Of a stretch of 64,000 bases of DNA, positions 44,357-53,539 are shown piece by piece. Location: the NCBI GenBank assembly GCA_002729235.1, contig PBTY01000090.1:1-64000 (forward strand). The letters are read 5' to 3'. Both the position numbers and the translations under genes were made by a program. How positions within the stretch are numbered: position 1 is the first letter of the stretch; every line of letters begins with the position of its first letter. Below the pieces are notes generated by a model. It was not told where the DNA came from. It did not search any database and saw nothing but the letters and a program-made list of their open reading frames with translations. Source of the stretch: Rickettsiales bacterium. GTDB lineage: Bacteria > Bacteroidota > Bacteroidia > Cytophagales > Cyclobacteriaceae.

Positions 44357-46090
44357 ATGCATCAACAACACTCATTCCATATCCCTGTCATGGGAATTGG
44401 CTATACATTGGACACGCCTTTAAAAGTTTCCAGGTATGGTATCTCTTCTGTCATCTCTCTAGTAGACGACATTTTATTGGAAAAGCTACGAAAAATGTAT
44501 GCTGAAAAATATAAGTTGGACTTTCAACCCATTCCCGACAAGGAAGATGATGCTCGCGCCAAAAGAATCACCGCATACCTGAATCTTATGCATGATCTAT
44601 GTACCTGGGAGTTTGAGCAAATGCTCAGAAACGGACCACAGGATCCTGATTATCAAAAAGCCATGGACCTCCTGCCTCCGAATCATACGGCTGCTCAACT
44701 GCAAATGGGTAGTATTGATGTGAATGTGATGACGAAGGTAGATCGTGAAAACTTTCGTAATAAAGAAAAACTCCCGACCATGTACAATGATGCCCATGCG
44801 GCCGTACGTGGGTTTGCCAACAGCAAACTACAATCATCCATAATCCTATCTGCAGGAATGAACCCAAGGCTGTACAGCTACCTGGAGAGTTTTGAAGACT
44901 TCTATCCAGATGCCGAAGGCAACATCAAGAAGAAAATTGTATTGAAAGTGAGTGATTACCGCTCAGCTTTGATTCAAGGTAAGTTTCTGGCCAAGAAAGG
45001 CCTTTGGGTTTCAGAATACCGCATTGAGTCTGGCCTAAACTGTGGTGGACATGCCTTTGCAACAGATGGGTACTTATTGGGACCGATCTTGCAGGAGTTC
45101 AAAGAAAAGCGAATCGAGTTGACCAATTCAGTATTTGATCTACTGTCCTCATCACTAGCCAATACAGACAGGCAAATACCAACCAAGCAGCTTCCACTGC
45201 GAATTTCAGCGCAAGGTGGTATTGGAACAGCAGCTGAACATCAGTTTTTCCTTGATCAGTACGGGTTGGACTCTGTAGGTTGGGGTACTCCCTTCCTATT
45301 GGTCCCGGAAGCGACGGTAGTTGATGCAAAAACACTCAATCAATTGGTTTTGGCAAAAGAAAAGGACCTATACCTAAGCGGTATTTCACCATTAGGTGTT
45401 GAATTCAACAACCTCAGGATGAATACCAAGGACACTCAAAAAGATCAGTTGATCAAGAAAGGTCGTCCTGGCAGTGCTTGTCCCAAAAAGTTTCTGGCAC
45501 TAAACAAAGACTTTAAAAACACCGGTGTCTGCACAGCATCCAGGGAATATCAAAATGAAAAAATCAAAGAGCTTATCAAAGAAGACGTTTCTGCTGAAGA
45601 CTATTTAGTGAGATTTAAGGAAATCACCGAGAAGTCCTGTATCTGTGTAGGCCTTGGTACCAGCACGCTGATTCATTACGATCTGGATCGCAAGCGCGAA
45701 GGTGATGGTGTTTCAATTTGCCCGGGACCAAACCTGGCCTATTTCTCCAAAGTCATGAGTTTGCGTGAGATGGTTGGGCATATCTATGGCAGAAACAATG
45801 TGATTGAACAGTCAGACCGACCCCATGCATTCATCAAAGAACTTAATCTCTATCTAGATTATCTGGAAAAGCAATTAAAAAACACGCATGATGTCAACTC
45901 TAAAACCTTCAAGTATCTGAACACTTTTGCTGAAAATCTACAAGCTGGAATTCATTACTATCAAGAACTGATCACCAAGGAAATGATTGACAGCCAAATT
46001 CAAAATGGTCTTTGCGCTGGCAATCTTCGTTTGCAAGGTTTAAAAAAACGAATTGAGGCACTGGAAACACTAACCGAACCAATTAATTGA
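44357..46090 (+). CDS. Conserved orphan with TIM-barrel-like and Cys-rich features
   Basis: This 577-residue cytoplasmic protein is not a named family to me. The start PVMGIGYTLDTPLKVSRYGISSVISLVDD (in part) and RISAQGGIGTAAEHQFFLDQYGLDSVGWGTP (in part) recall FMN-binding TIM barrels of the nitronate monooxygenase / IMP dehydrogenase kind, where GGIG loops hold a phosphate. Scattered cysteines (CGGHAF, SACPKKF, GVCTASREY, SCICVGLG, ISICPGPN) could form an iron-sulphur or redox site. The final 90 residues are helical. It is divergent from a Usp gene and preceded by paired palindromic boxes, suggesting stress- or redox-linked control. Function unknown; the cofactor ideas are inference. Confidence 0.8.
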   Translation: MHQQHSFHIPVMGIGYTLDTPLKVSRYGISSVISLVDDILLEKLRKMYAEKYKLDFQPIPDKEDDARAKRITAYLNLMHDLCTWEFEQMLRNGPQDPDYQKAMDLLPPNHTAAQLQMGSIDVNVMTKVDRENFRNKEKLPTMYNDAHAAVRGFANSKLQSSIILSAGMNPRLYSYLESFEDFYPDAEGNIKKKIVLKVSDYRSALIQGKFLAKKGLWVSEYRIESGLNCGGHAFATDGYLLGPILQEFKEKRIELTNSVFDLLSSSLANTDRQIPTKQLPLRISAQGGIGTAAEHQFFLDQYGLDSVGWGTPFLLVPEATVVDAKTLNQLVLAKEKDLYLSGISPLGVEFNNLRMNTKDTQKDQLIKKGRPGSACPKKFLALNKDFKNTGVCTASREYQNEKIKELIKEDVSAEDYLVRFKEITEKSCICVGLGTSTLIHYDLDRKREGDGVSICPGPNLAYFSKVMSLREMVGHIYGRNNVIEQSDRPHAFIKELNLYLDYLEKQLKNTHDVNSKTFKYLNTFAENLQAGIHYYQELITKEMIDSQIQNGLCAGNLRLQGLKKRIEALETLTEPIN

Positions 46091-46960
46091 TTATCCTATA
46101 ATCTTGATGCCATTTACGTATTTAGCCAAAAGTTCGTCGGTGGCATAAAGTATTCCTTGTCTGTTCATAAAAGTGGTGTCAGGATCATTCAGATGAAGTT
46201 CTTCACCTCGAGCATTAGATACTTGTAATCCTAATTCTTCAAAAAACAACCTCGTGGCTGCATAGTCCCAGATACTACCACAGCCATTTCGTTCTTTTGG
46301 AAACTTGAAATAGCATCCATTGCCTGAGGTCATGACTCCAATGGCATTTCTAACACCACCATACTCGTAGTGAATCATCACCTGTTCTGAGCCATATTGG
46401 TCATACATCTGCTGAACTATCTTTTCGTAATAAGGCTCCTTCTGGAAACTTTGATCCATGTACCAGTGTAGGATTGAATCCATTTGACTAATTGGCCGAA
46501 GCACTTCATCATTGAGATAAACACCTGCTCCCTGGATGCTAGTGTAACAGTCCTCTAGATCTGGAACATACACCACACCAATAACAGGATAGCCTTCCTT
46601 AGCAATTAATGCAATGGACACCGCATAGCCAGTGCGTCTTTCGGTAAAAGGCAAGGTGCCATCCATCGGATCTATACACCAGAAATAGTCCTTTGTTAGT
46701 CTGGATTGATCATCGGTAGATTCCTCCGTCAACAATCCCAGGTCATACTTCTCTATTGATTGACTAAGTCCCTCTAGTATAATCTCCTGGGCTTTGAAAT
46801 CAACTTCTGTAACTACCTGCGAAGCGAATGAATCGCCACCTACTTTACCCTTCGTTTCATACTCCTGATCAAACCTGGACTGGATGTATACCCCTGCGGT
46901 TTTGGCGGTGGTTTTGGCTATTGCACAGAGTTCTTCAAGTTGTTCTTTTGTCAGTTTCAT
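46091..46960 (-). CDS. Inositol monophosphatase-family enzyme
   Basis: This 289-residue protein carries the metal-binding motifs of the Li-sensitive phosphatase superfamily: LTEES (Glu), DPMDGTLPF (the DPxDGT signature) and WDYAATRLFFEELG near the C-terminus (WDxAA, last metal Asp). Members hydrolyse inositol phosphates, 3'-phosphoadenosine 5'-phosphate or fructose bisphosphate. Which one is unclear; CysQ-like and IMPase-like activities are both possible. It overlaps the upstream kinase-like gene by four bases, suggesting a coupled phosphorylation/dephosphorylation or a shared small-molecule pathway. Confidence 0.88.
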   Translation of the reverse strand: MKLTKEQLEELCAIAKTTAKTAGVYIQSRFDQEYETKGKVGGDSFASQVVTEVDFKAQEIILEGLSQSIEKYDLGLLTEESTDDQSRLTKDYFWCIDPMDGTLPFTERRTGYAVSIALIAKEGYPVIGVVYVPDLEDCYTSIQGAGVYLNDEVLRPISQMDSILHWYMDQSFQKEPYYEKIVQQMYDQYGSEQVMIHYEYGGVRNAIGVMTSGNGCYFKFPKERNGCGSIWDYAATRLFFEELGLQVSNARGEELHLNDPDTTFMNRQGILYATDELLAKYVNGIKIIG

Positions 46961-47916
46961 TCTACCTCTCTGATTACCTGATGAGCAATGCGTTCACTAT
47001 AACCATGCATCTTCCAGTGACCTGGACTCCATCCATCCAGGAATCGATAAAAATCTGCCCACGCATAATAATACAACTGGCTCCACTCCTGCTTAACTAC
47101 CTCAAAATCAATAGAATTACCTATTGATGATTCAAGTACACCAAAATAATGATCGAGTAATTCTTTTTCATACCGCTCACAGTCATCATCCTCCAAACAA
47201 CTACTGATACAATAGGCGACATCTTTCATCCCGCACCCCCGGCCTGCGTATTGAAAGTCAACAGCAGCTACTCTACCATTTTCATGAAAACAGAAATTAG
47301 CCAACTTGGCATCACCATGAACGATGGTTTGATAACGAGCTGTATTCAATTTTTTATCAATTGCTCTGGCAGCTTTTTTTAAAGCCCTGTTACCCATACG
47401 ATCCCACTCATCCGGCCTGGTATCTAAATGCCAGTAAGTACCAATAGGCCAGAGTCCCTCTCCTGTGGAGTTCATAAATTTTGCATGAAAATGAGCCAAC
47501 CAACTAAGGCATGCTTTTACTTCCGAGAGCTCAACTGATCCTGGTGTCAATCGAACATCATATCCAGCTGCATTGAGGTCTTCCATAATGAGCAGGATTT
47601 CACCATCGCTTTCAAGGGATTTATACACCTGAGGAGTCCGACAATGTTCATCGGTTTGTTTGGACAGCCCGGCATACCAGTTTTGTTCTACCTGGTATGA
47701 TTTCAGCTTTCGTTGATGGGATATATCCGTATTCCATCCTCGTGGATGGTGCTTGGGCTGTGGTAATTGGATGTACTTGACAATAATACTATCAAAGCTT
47801 CCTCCATCCAGAAAGTATCTCCTGATCTCACCATATCCGCTCCAGAGCGATTGTACAGACTGACTACTCAGAATTTGACCACCTGTGATGGTCTCGATTT
47901 CTTTCTCCAGATTCAT
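46957..47916 (-). CDS. Phosphotransferase-fold (aminoglycoside/ecdysteroid kinase-like) protein
   Basis: This 319-residue protein has the catalytic core of protein-kinase-like small-molecule kinases: QTIVHGDAKLANFCF (HGDxxxxN) followed by VAAVDFQYAGRG (metal-binding DFQ). The N-lobe has SIIVKYIQLP with a candidate ATP Lys. It resembles the ecdysteroid-kinase-like/DUF1679 branch of the APH/choline kinase superfamily. The substrate is unknown. The gene overlaps the IMP-family phosphatase gene by four bases (ATGA), so the two form an operon, kinase first. Confidence 0.85.
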   Translation of the reverse strand: MNLEKEIETITGGQILSSQSVQSLWSGYGEIRRYFLDGGSFDSIIVKYIQLPQPKHHPRGWNTDISHQRKLKSYQVEQNWYAGLSKQTDEHCRTPQVYKSLESDGEILLIMEDLNAAGYDVRLTPGSVELSEVKACLSWLAHFHAKFMNSTGEGLWPIGTYWHLDTRPDEWDRMGNRALKKAARAIDKKLNTARYQTIVHGDAKLANFCFHENGRVAAVDFQYAGRGCGMKDVAYCISSCLEDDDCERYEKELLDHYFGVLESSIGNSIDFEVVKQEWSQLYYYAWADFYRFLDGWSPGHWKMHGYSERIAHQVIREVE

Positions 47917-48140
47917 TCACTTCAAAACTGATGGATTTTGGTCTCTGGTGCAAGTTTCACTGAGGATGAATTCACCGACACGGAATACAAGCAGCCAGGC
48001 TCACCCGATGTTGACCAGAAGGACAAGACAACTTATTCTCGAACTAACAACTGGTGAACAGAAAACAAACGAATTCAACGGTCTGGATACAAGCCAAGCT
48101 GAACTCGAACGAATACTGAACGAAAAGAAATGCTGGTAAA
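47917..48140 (+). pseudogene. Possible frame-broken remnant of a small gene
   Basis: Two adjacent plus-strand frames in this short gap look protein-like in turn: first an acidic stretch GASFTEDEFTDTEYKQPG ending at a stop near 48058, then in another frame TTGEQKTNEFNGLDTSQAEL to the stop at 48139. Joining them by a frame change gives about 70 residues with normal composition. This may be a decayed gene or chance. No family recognised. Confidence 0.2.
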
Positions 48141-49301
48141 TCAGTTTAGATATTTGGCTATGGGTAATTTTAGCTCAAAAGGTATTGAGTCAAATTGACG
48201 GAGATGTATCTTAAGTTCATCTAGCGATATATTTGAAGTATCTGCACCGTTTAATTTTGAATTGTAAAATATCAATTGAGTTGTATCTCGAAGATTATAT
48301 AAGCTTATATTATCAAATAAGCTGTCAATTGGAATTTTAATTGAACAATCAATAAAACATGTGATATTTCCGAAATTCAGTTTCTTTCCTTCAATATCAA
48401 TTCCCACTAAATAACTATTAGCAATAATTCCTTCATCAAAGTATAACTGATTAACACTTACATCGGATGAGGTAACGAAAGAATTATAAGCTGAAAATCT
48501 GCTTATCTCCCTAACTGCTCCATAGTTTGACAGATAAAGATTTACAAATGATTTATCAATACGCAACCATTTGAGTTTAGTATTTATGCTTTTAAATGAT
48601 CCCTGCGACCCATTCATAGATGTAGCAACAATTTCATTATCCCAAGAAGCAACATCAAATTGTAAATTATTATAATCTAAACTCTGTAAATGATTATAGA
48701 AAAGAGAATGACTAACAGACTCAGGCCCATCAAACCTTAAGCCAATATCAGAAGTCAGATATTTTATATCAGGATACTTATTGTCAATAAATACAGGGGC
48801 AATTCGACCTACGTTTCTTACTAATTCCTTATTTGGTTCTCGAATATTATAGCCATTGTAAACTTCCACAGGATTCCACCATGGATCAATTTTGTGTGGA
48901 ATTGAATCGGATTGAAGATATATGAAGTCCATTAAGATATGGTAGTTAGTGTAGCCATTGCTAAGAAGGTCAGCATATATCCCAAATCTTGTGGTAAGCC
49001 TATTTAATTCAATTTCATACAGTGTTTGCTGAAACGAGAAAACAGCAACATATATTCCCACTACCCAAAGTACAAATCCACTTGGTTGGCGACTTCCTTT
49101 CTTCTTACTTTTTGGGATTCTTATTTTCTGCCATAGGAAGCCAAGGCCTAAATAGATATAACACCAAGCTCCTATTTGTTTTATGAATTTCCAAATAATC
49201 CTCCAAAGTTTATGAAGGCGTTTAAATGCAATCTTTTGAGCCATAAACAAAGGTATCAATAAATTATCTGTAGAAAGCTGGTAACCAGACCTATCATCCA
49301 T
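48141..49301 (-). CDS. Orphan membrane protein with beta-rich domain
   Basis: This 386-residue protein has a basic N-terminus, one hydrophobic segment at about 42-60 and a second at about 75-95, then a soluble part of about 290 residues rich in Asn, Ser, Leu, Tyr and Phe. The pattern of short similar strands (LDYNNLQFDV, LKWLRIDKSFVNLYLSNYG, VNQLYFDEG, KKLNFGNITCFIDC) suggests an irregular beta-solenoid, like pentapeptide-type repeats, but no clean repeat is seen. Base use looks more AT-rich than most neighbours. Function unknown. It is divergent from the 176-residue gene. Confidence 0.65.
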   Translation of the reverse strand: MDDRSGYQLSTDNLLIPLFMAQKIAFKRLHKLWRIIWKFIKQIGAWCYIYLGLGFLWQKIRIPKSKKKGSRQPSGFVLWVVGIYVAVFSFQQTLYEIELNRLTTRFGIYADLLSNGYTNYHILMDFIYLQSDSIPHKIDPWWNPVEVYNGYNIREPNKELVRNVGRIAPVFIDNKYPDIKYLTSDIGLRFDGPESVSHSLFYNHLQSLDYNNLQFDVASWDNEIVATSMNGSQGSFKSINTKLKWLRIDKSFVNLYLSNYGAVREISRFSAYNSFVTSSDVSVNQLYFDEGIIANSYLVGIDIEGKKLNFGNITCFIDCSIKIPIDSLFDNISLYNLRDTTQLIFYNSKLNGADTSNISLDELKIHLRQFDSIPFELKLPIAKYLN

Positions 49302-49369
49302 AAGCTAACTGAGCCACTTGCAAAGGCTCGTGGTATGAGATACCTTTATAGAAGTTTGAAAAGTCCAAC

Positions 49370-49900
49370 TTGCGGAAGCCAAAGGTTAGGCAAAATATCC
49401 CTCGAGTGAAAAATAGATTCTACAAAATATCAGTAAATATTGGTCCGTTGCGGATTACCAACAATTCCAAAGTTTATAAAATAGAAGATGGGAAAAGCAC
49501 TATAATTCCTGGAATAAAATATTCTCTGGTCTGTATTCTGTTTGGATGGTGGGGATTTCGATTCTATCGAGCAATCACGGATACGTTGGAAGCTCTCGAC
49601 ACTAATTTCTCAGGTGGTGAAGATGTAACTCAGCTAATATCTAGCCAAGATTATGATGAAGACACAAATTACGTTTGGAACAATCTCCTAAGACAAACCA
49701 CAAGGAACATTACGAAAGATGAATTGGAGATTGTACTAGCAATACAAAATGAATACCTCGAAAATCATCCGACTAACATTTATACAACTGCAAACACATC
49801 TTTTATTCTTTTTGCACTCAAAAAACTGAACATCGAACATTTCACGAATGAAGTTATTGAAGATATTTATGACGCCTTAAAAATGTACAGTTCCAAATGA
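49370..49900 (+). CDS. Orphan protein with one membrane-like segment
   Basis: This 176-residue protein starts at a TTG; no nearby ATG lies in frame upstream. A basic N-terminus is followed by one hydrophobic, aromatic segment (SLVCILFGWWGFRFYRA, about 52-68) that may be a membrane dip, then a soluble helical C-terminal half with many Asp, Asn and Thr residues. No family recognised. It may pair with the lipoprotein gene 70 bases downstream. Confidence 0.6.
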   Translation: MRKPKVRQNIPRVKNRFYKISVNIGPLRITNNSKVYKIEDGKSTIIPGIKYSLVCILFGWWGFRFYRAITDTLEALDTNFSGGEDVTQLISSQDYDEDTNYVWNNLLRQTTRNITKDELEIVLAIQNEYLENHPTNIYTTANTSFILFALKKLNIEHFTNEVIEDIYDALKMYSSK

Positions 49901-49969
49901 CGACTTTGCGATACTTTTATTGAAATTTAAAAAAGTCCAGCTAACACAAGATAATTGGTCATTCCTCCC

Positions 49970-50500
49970 TTGAGAAAGATTCTTTTGTTAACCTTAATTG
50001 CTGCTTACACAACTGCCTGTATAACTGACAATAGACCAAGTTTAACTGGCTCTTATTATAGATGCTTACAAGATGGTGAATATCAGGAACACAGAATTGG
50101 TGAGAACAGAATTATGTTCATTGGATCTCTATTTCCAGATGATCTCTATTTTATGAGTAACCGAATACATGGTGATACACTACTGATTTCAGGATTGAAC
50201 TTTGATCTAATGTTCGGAACAGATACACTAACTATTATAAGCTTAACCGACTCCTCGCTTACTCTTAACAACCGATTTGGTGACTTTGAACTGAAACGTC
50301 TGAGTTACGAAATTCCTGCAATAGATTCATTGAATCTTGAACAATCCATTACCGAACTCCTAAGTGGCTTTAGAGAACGTTCATTAAAAGCAAATTGTCC
50401 AGACCTACGAACCGAGGAAGAAAAGAACCCAGATATTCCACAAGGTGTAGTAGATGATAATTTTGAGGACATTACTTACATAGATTCTATTCCTAACTAA
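49970..50500 (+). CDS. Orphan lipoprotein
   Basis: The frame has TTG codons at 49955 and 49970; the second gives MRKILLLTLIAAYTTAC, a typical lipoprotein signal with Cys17, so it is chosen (176 residues). The mature part is beta-rich (HRIGENRIMFIGSLFPDDLYF, TDTLTIISLTDSSLTLNN) and resembles lipocalin-like small Bacteroidota lipoproteins with one Cys near residue 150. The Asp/Glu-rich tail is probably disordered. Function not known. Confidence 0.65.
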   Translation: MRKILLLTLIAAYTTACITDNRPSLTGSYYRCLQDGEYQEHRIGENRIMFIGSLFPDDLYFMSNRIHGDTLLISGLNFDLMFGTDTLTIISLTDSSLTLNNRFGDFELKRLSYEIPAIDSLNLEQSITELLSGFRERSLKANCPDLRTEEEKNPDIPQGVVDDNFEDITYIDSIPN

Positions 50501-50567
50501 TTGCAATACACAAATCGCCACGATATGTATGCCTCAAAGCGATTCCCTAAAACAGACAATATTTTGC

Positions 50568-51080
50568 TTACAGACGGTGATAGCTGAGAAAAGTCGAGAT
50601 AAATGCCTCTTTCTTTCTTAGAGAGACAGGAATTTTATGACCAGACCTCAGATGAATAATTCCTGACTTGTCATACCTGTCAATAAATTCCAGATTGACC
50701 ATATAGGATTGATGGGGACGGGTGAAGTTGAATCTCGCAAGTGTTTCTTCGTATGTTATTAGGGGCTTGGAGACGATGTATTTCTTTCCATTTACTAAAT
50801 AAAAGGAGGTGTACCCTTTGTCAGATTCGCAGAATAGCAGTTCTTGTAGATCTACCACCTGAAAGCAATCACTCAATGACAAGATCAGCTTTCTACCGGA
50901 TTTGATAGATTCCTTATGACCAAATGGGTTACTATTTAACTCCTCAATTTCGGGTTCAAGTCTATTATTTACTGAAACCTCGAGCACCGTCGAGCTTTCA
51001 TGCATTGATCGATTCTCTTTCTTAATATACATCTCTGGGACAGTGATTTGCTCGTGGCTCAAAGTCTCTTTCACTTTCAT
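50568..51080 (-). CDS. LytTR-domain DNA-binding regulator
   Basis: This 170-residue protein has an N-terminal part of about 65 residues with no clear domain and a C-terminal LytTR DNA-binding domain (about 68-170: LQELLFCESDKGYTSFYLVNGKKY in part, FNFTRPHQSYMVNLEFID, and LRSGHKIPVSLRKKEAF). The family binds direct repeats and often controls surface or stress genes. No receiver domain is present, so it is not an ordinary two-component regulator; its input may be the N-terminal part or a partner. The 7TMR-DISM regulator gene lies 155 bases upstream on the same strand. Confidence 0.88.
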   Translation of the reverse strand: MKVKETLSHEQITVPEMYIKKENRSMHESSTVLEVSVNNRLEPEIEELNSNPFGHKESIKSGRKLILSLSDCFQVVDLQELLFCESDKGYTSFYLVNGKKYIVSKPLITYEETLARFNFTRPHQSYMVNLEFIDRYDKSGIIHLRSGHKIPVSLRKKEAFISTFLSYHRL

Positions 51081-51235
51081 TTATTAGTGATCATTATACT
51101 GCATTAGACACAATCTAGTTGTTGATCAACCAGACCATTAACTTCTACGAACCTATAAAATGACCTGCTTTAAGGCAAAGATCTGAAGGGGGACAATTAG
51201 GGGGACACACTATTAAATAACTGAATAATAGCAGG

Positions 51236-52795
51236 TTACATTTTGGAAAATCGGAGAAGATAGTCTTCAAGCCTCTCGTCAATAGCAATTTTGAGTTTCT
51301 TTCTAACCCTGGTTCTGCTCTTTTTCACACTATCGGGAGCTATCTGAAGAATCGAAGCGATTTCTTTTTGAGTGTATCCTATATGAATCAATAAGAGGAG
51401 TCTGATTTCTGACTTGGTCAAATCCGGGTGCTGCTTGACTAATTGGTTATAAAATTCGGGTTGTAACTGATCAAACAAGACTTTGAACTCATCCCATTCA
51501 TCTTCAGAACTTAGAGAACTTTCTACCAGCTTCAAAATACTCGCAAAATCGGTCTTTTTGATCTTTCTGTCATCTTTCAGCTCGTTCTCTCGCTCTCCTA
51601 ATACTTGTCGTGTCTGATTAAGTTCTAGTTCTAATTCATTACTTGTATTCAGCTTTTTCTTAATAAGAACGGTTATGAAATAAGTGAAGCCAATGAACTC
51701 AAATATGGTTCCAATTTTAAAATATGAAAACGGGTCCCCTGGCAGCATGGTCATATGACTATCCAATAAACCCAGAGTAACAAAAAAGATAAAGAATGAG
51801 AAGGCGATCAGGTAATAGGTTGATTCTAGTTTCCTTTTTTTATACGAATAACTCACAATCAAAAGCGACGTAACAATCCACAAAAATCCGAGCAGATTTT
51901 CAGTCATATGTAAGGTACTTATCGAGAACCCAGGAAAAGAAAACTGATAAATGGTAGTGGTACCAAGAGTCAGAATAAGAAGTATGATGATGAATTTGTA
52001 AAAACGTCTATTTGTTTCTTTCGTTTTGAGGAATCTCATCGCGAATAAAATACTGGTGAGTATCCATAGTCGAATGGATACGAACATCAGGTGATCGATG
52101 GTAGCATGGCTTAAACCCCGCCCGTAGAGTCTACCCTCTACAAAAAGATACATCAGGCAACTACAAAGAATGTAGGCTCCATAAAAATAATAGATGTTGC
52201 TTCGTATACTCTGGAAATAGAACAAATTGATCAGTATGAGTATTGCGATTACCCCGTAAAAAACAATATCAAAGATGAGTGTTCCTTGCTTGATTGCATG
52301 AAAGTCATTTAGAGACACTAACTGAGGAGTTCCTTGCAATATTCTACCGTCGCTTGATGTGGATATGTAGTAGGTACCTTTCTCTCCTGCGCCTAAGTCA
52401 ATTTGAAAATTGGGCTTGGCAAAGTGGTGTGTTCGGTGATCATTGAAGTCTGTATCAATCCCCTCTTCAACCGGCTTAAGTTGATGGTTAAGCTCATCTA
52501 GTTCGTAGAATCGATAGTTTTGATTGATCAGATCTCCACACAAAACAACCAATGAGGTAGGTTTTCCTGTATTTAAAATTTCCAGTTTGATCCAGGCAAC
52601 ACCTTCATAGAAACCCAGATCTAGATCATTACCGTCAGTAAATTCAAACTGCTCAAAATCTTCAACATCATGAACCACATCTTTAGCTACTTCAAAAGAG
52701 TAATCTACCTCTGGTCTTTCTGAATTGGAGCAAGCTGAGAAAAGGCTCCAAAGCATTGCTAAGGAGATAAGGAAGACGGAGTTGCTTTTTATCAA
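51236..52795 (-). CDS. 7TMR-DISM sensor with cytoplasmic HTH output
   Basis: This 519-residue protein starts with a lipoprotein-like signal (SLFSAC, Cys22) and a periplasmic 7TMR-DISMED2-type beta domain (about 27-175: GVAWIKLEILNTGKPTSLVVLC in part, GTYYISTSSDGR). Seven membrane helices (about 180-385) and a coiled coil (about 385-410) lead to a C-terminal helix-turn-helix of the LuxR/GerE type (LTKSEIRLLLLIHIGYTQKEIASIL in part, then DSVKKSRTRVRKKLKI). It should sense an extracellular ligand, probably a carbohydrate or envelope signal, and act directly on DNA from the membrane. The target may be the neighbouring genes. Confidence 0.9.
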   Translation of the reverse strand: MIKSNSVFLISLAMLWSLFSACSNSERPEVDYSFEVAKDVVHDVEDFEQFEFTDGNDLDLGFYEGVAWIKLEILNTGKPTSLVVLCGDLINQNYRFYELDELNHQLKPVEEGIDTDFNDHRTHHFAKPNFQIDLGAGEKGTYYISTSSDGRILQGTPQLVSLNDFHAIKQGTLIFDIVFYGVIAILILINLFYFQSIRSNIYYFYGAYILCSCLMYLFVEGRLYGRGLSHATIDHLMFVSIRLWILTSILFAMRFLKTKETNRRFYKFIIILLILTLGTTTIYQFSFPGFSISTLHMTENLLGFLWIVTSLLIVSYSYKKRKLESTYYLIAFSFFIFFVTLGLLDSHMTMLPGDPFSYFKIGTIFEFIGFTYFITVLIKKKLNTSNELELELNQTRQVLGERENELKDDRKIKKTDFASILKLVESSLSSEDEWDEFKVLFDQLQPEFYNQLVKQHPDLTKSEIRLLLLIHIGYTQKEIASILQIAPDSVKKSRTRVRKKLKIAIDERLEDYLLRFSKM

Positions 52796-52902
52796 GTCTA
52801 GTTAAAGTGAAGGCTACTGAAATGATGCACAATAGCAATGTTAATGCATTCATCTGCAATATTACCTATCGCTCCACTTCTTATCATGCTAAAAGCAATG
52901 TA

Positions 52903-53295
52903 CTACTTACCTTTCTTCAATTTCATATCTATTTTCATGATATGATTCACTAACCACTTGATCAATACCTCATGGAACTCCTTAAGTAATACTTCTTTGT
53001 TTTTAGCAGGTTTATAGTTGACTCGAAACTTTTTGTAATAGTCTAGAAACTTACCATGAGCTTCCTTGTTCTGTTCATAAGCACTGCAATGTTCCTTAAG
53101 CATACAGGATTCTTCCAAACTGAAATGTGTCGCACAAAACATTTGAAAGAAATTAAGAATGATCTCAATACGAGGACCTTCAAAATAACGATCATTGAGG
53201 CATTCTTCCAGGTCGTTTATATAGTTAAAAAGTGATTGATGTTGCTCATCAATTTCTTCGAATCCTGTTTCGAATCGTTCTTCCCACGTTACCAT
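52903..53295 (-). CDS. Bacteriohemerythrin
   Basis: This 130-residue four-helix protein carries the diiron ligands of hemerythrins: His19 in EIDEQHQ, His57 and Glu61 in THFSLEE, His80, and HIMKID (His118, Asp123). These proteins bind O2 at a diiron site and serve for oxygen carriage, storage or sensing. The start MVTWEERFETGFEEIDEQHQ (in part) is standard. It lies just upstream of the 7TMR-DISM gene on the same strand, 107 bases away, so they may be in one transcript. Confidence 0.93.
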   Translation of the reverse strand: MVTWEERFETGFEEIDEQHQSLFNYINDLEECLNDRYFEGPRIEIILNFFQMFCATHFSLEESCMLKEHCSAYEQNKEAHGKFLDYYKKFRVNYKPAKNKEVLLKEFHEVLIKWLVNHIMKIDMKLKKGK

Positions 53296-53539
53296 TTGCT
53301 GTTGAGTATTACTATTGCTGACCGTTACTATTGGAGTGCAAGTTTATGGCAATAAACAATGAATAATCTAAGGGTTTTGCCTAATAATACGGATTCTGAC
53401 AAAGATCATATTAAGCAAACTCTGGAAACAAACAACACTACTGTCACCTTATACTATGTTGGCAACTGTAAACTCCTTCTCTTTTCTCAAGGCGCTTTTA
53501 GATACAGCAATTATCAAATTGATGATAATCACCTAAGGA

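Noticed and set aside
47885-48139. 84-codon plus-strand frame treated as an intact gene
   Set aside because: Its first half is Ser/Thr/Arg-rich shadow sequence and overlaps the start of the kinase-like gene; only the last part looks protein-like.
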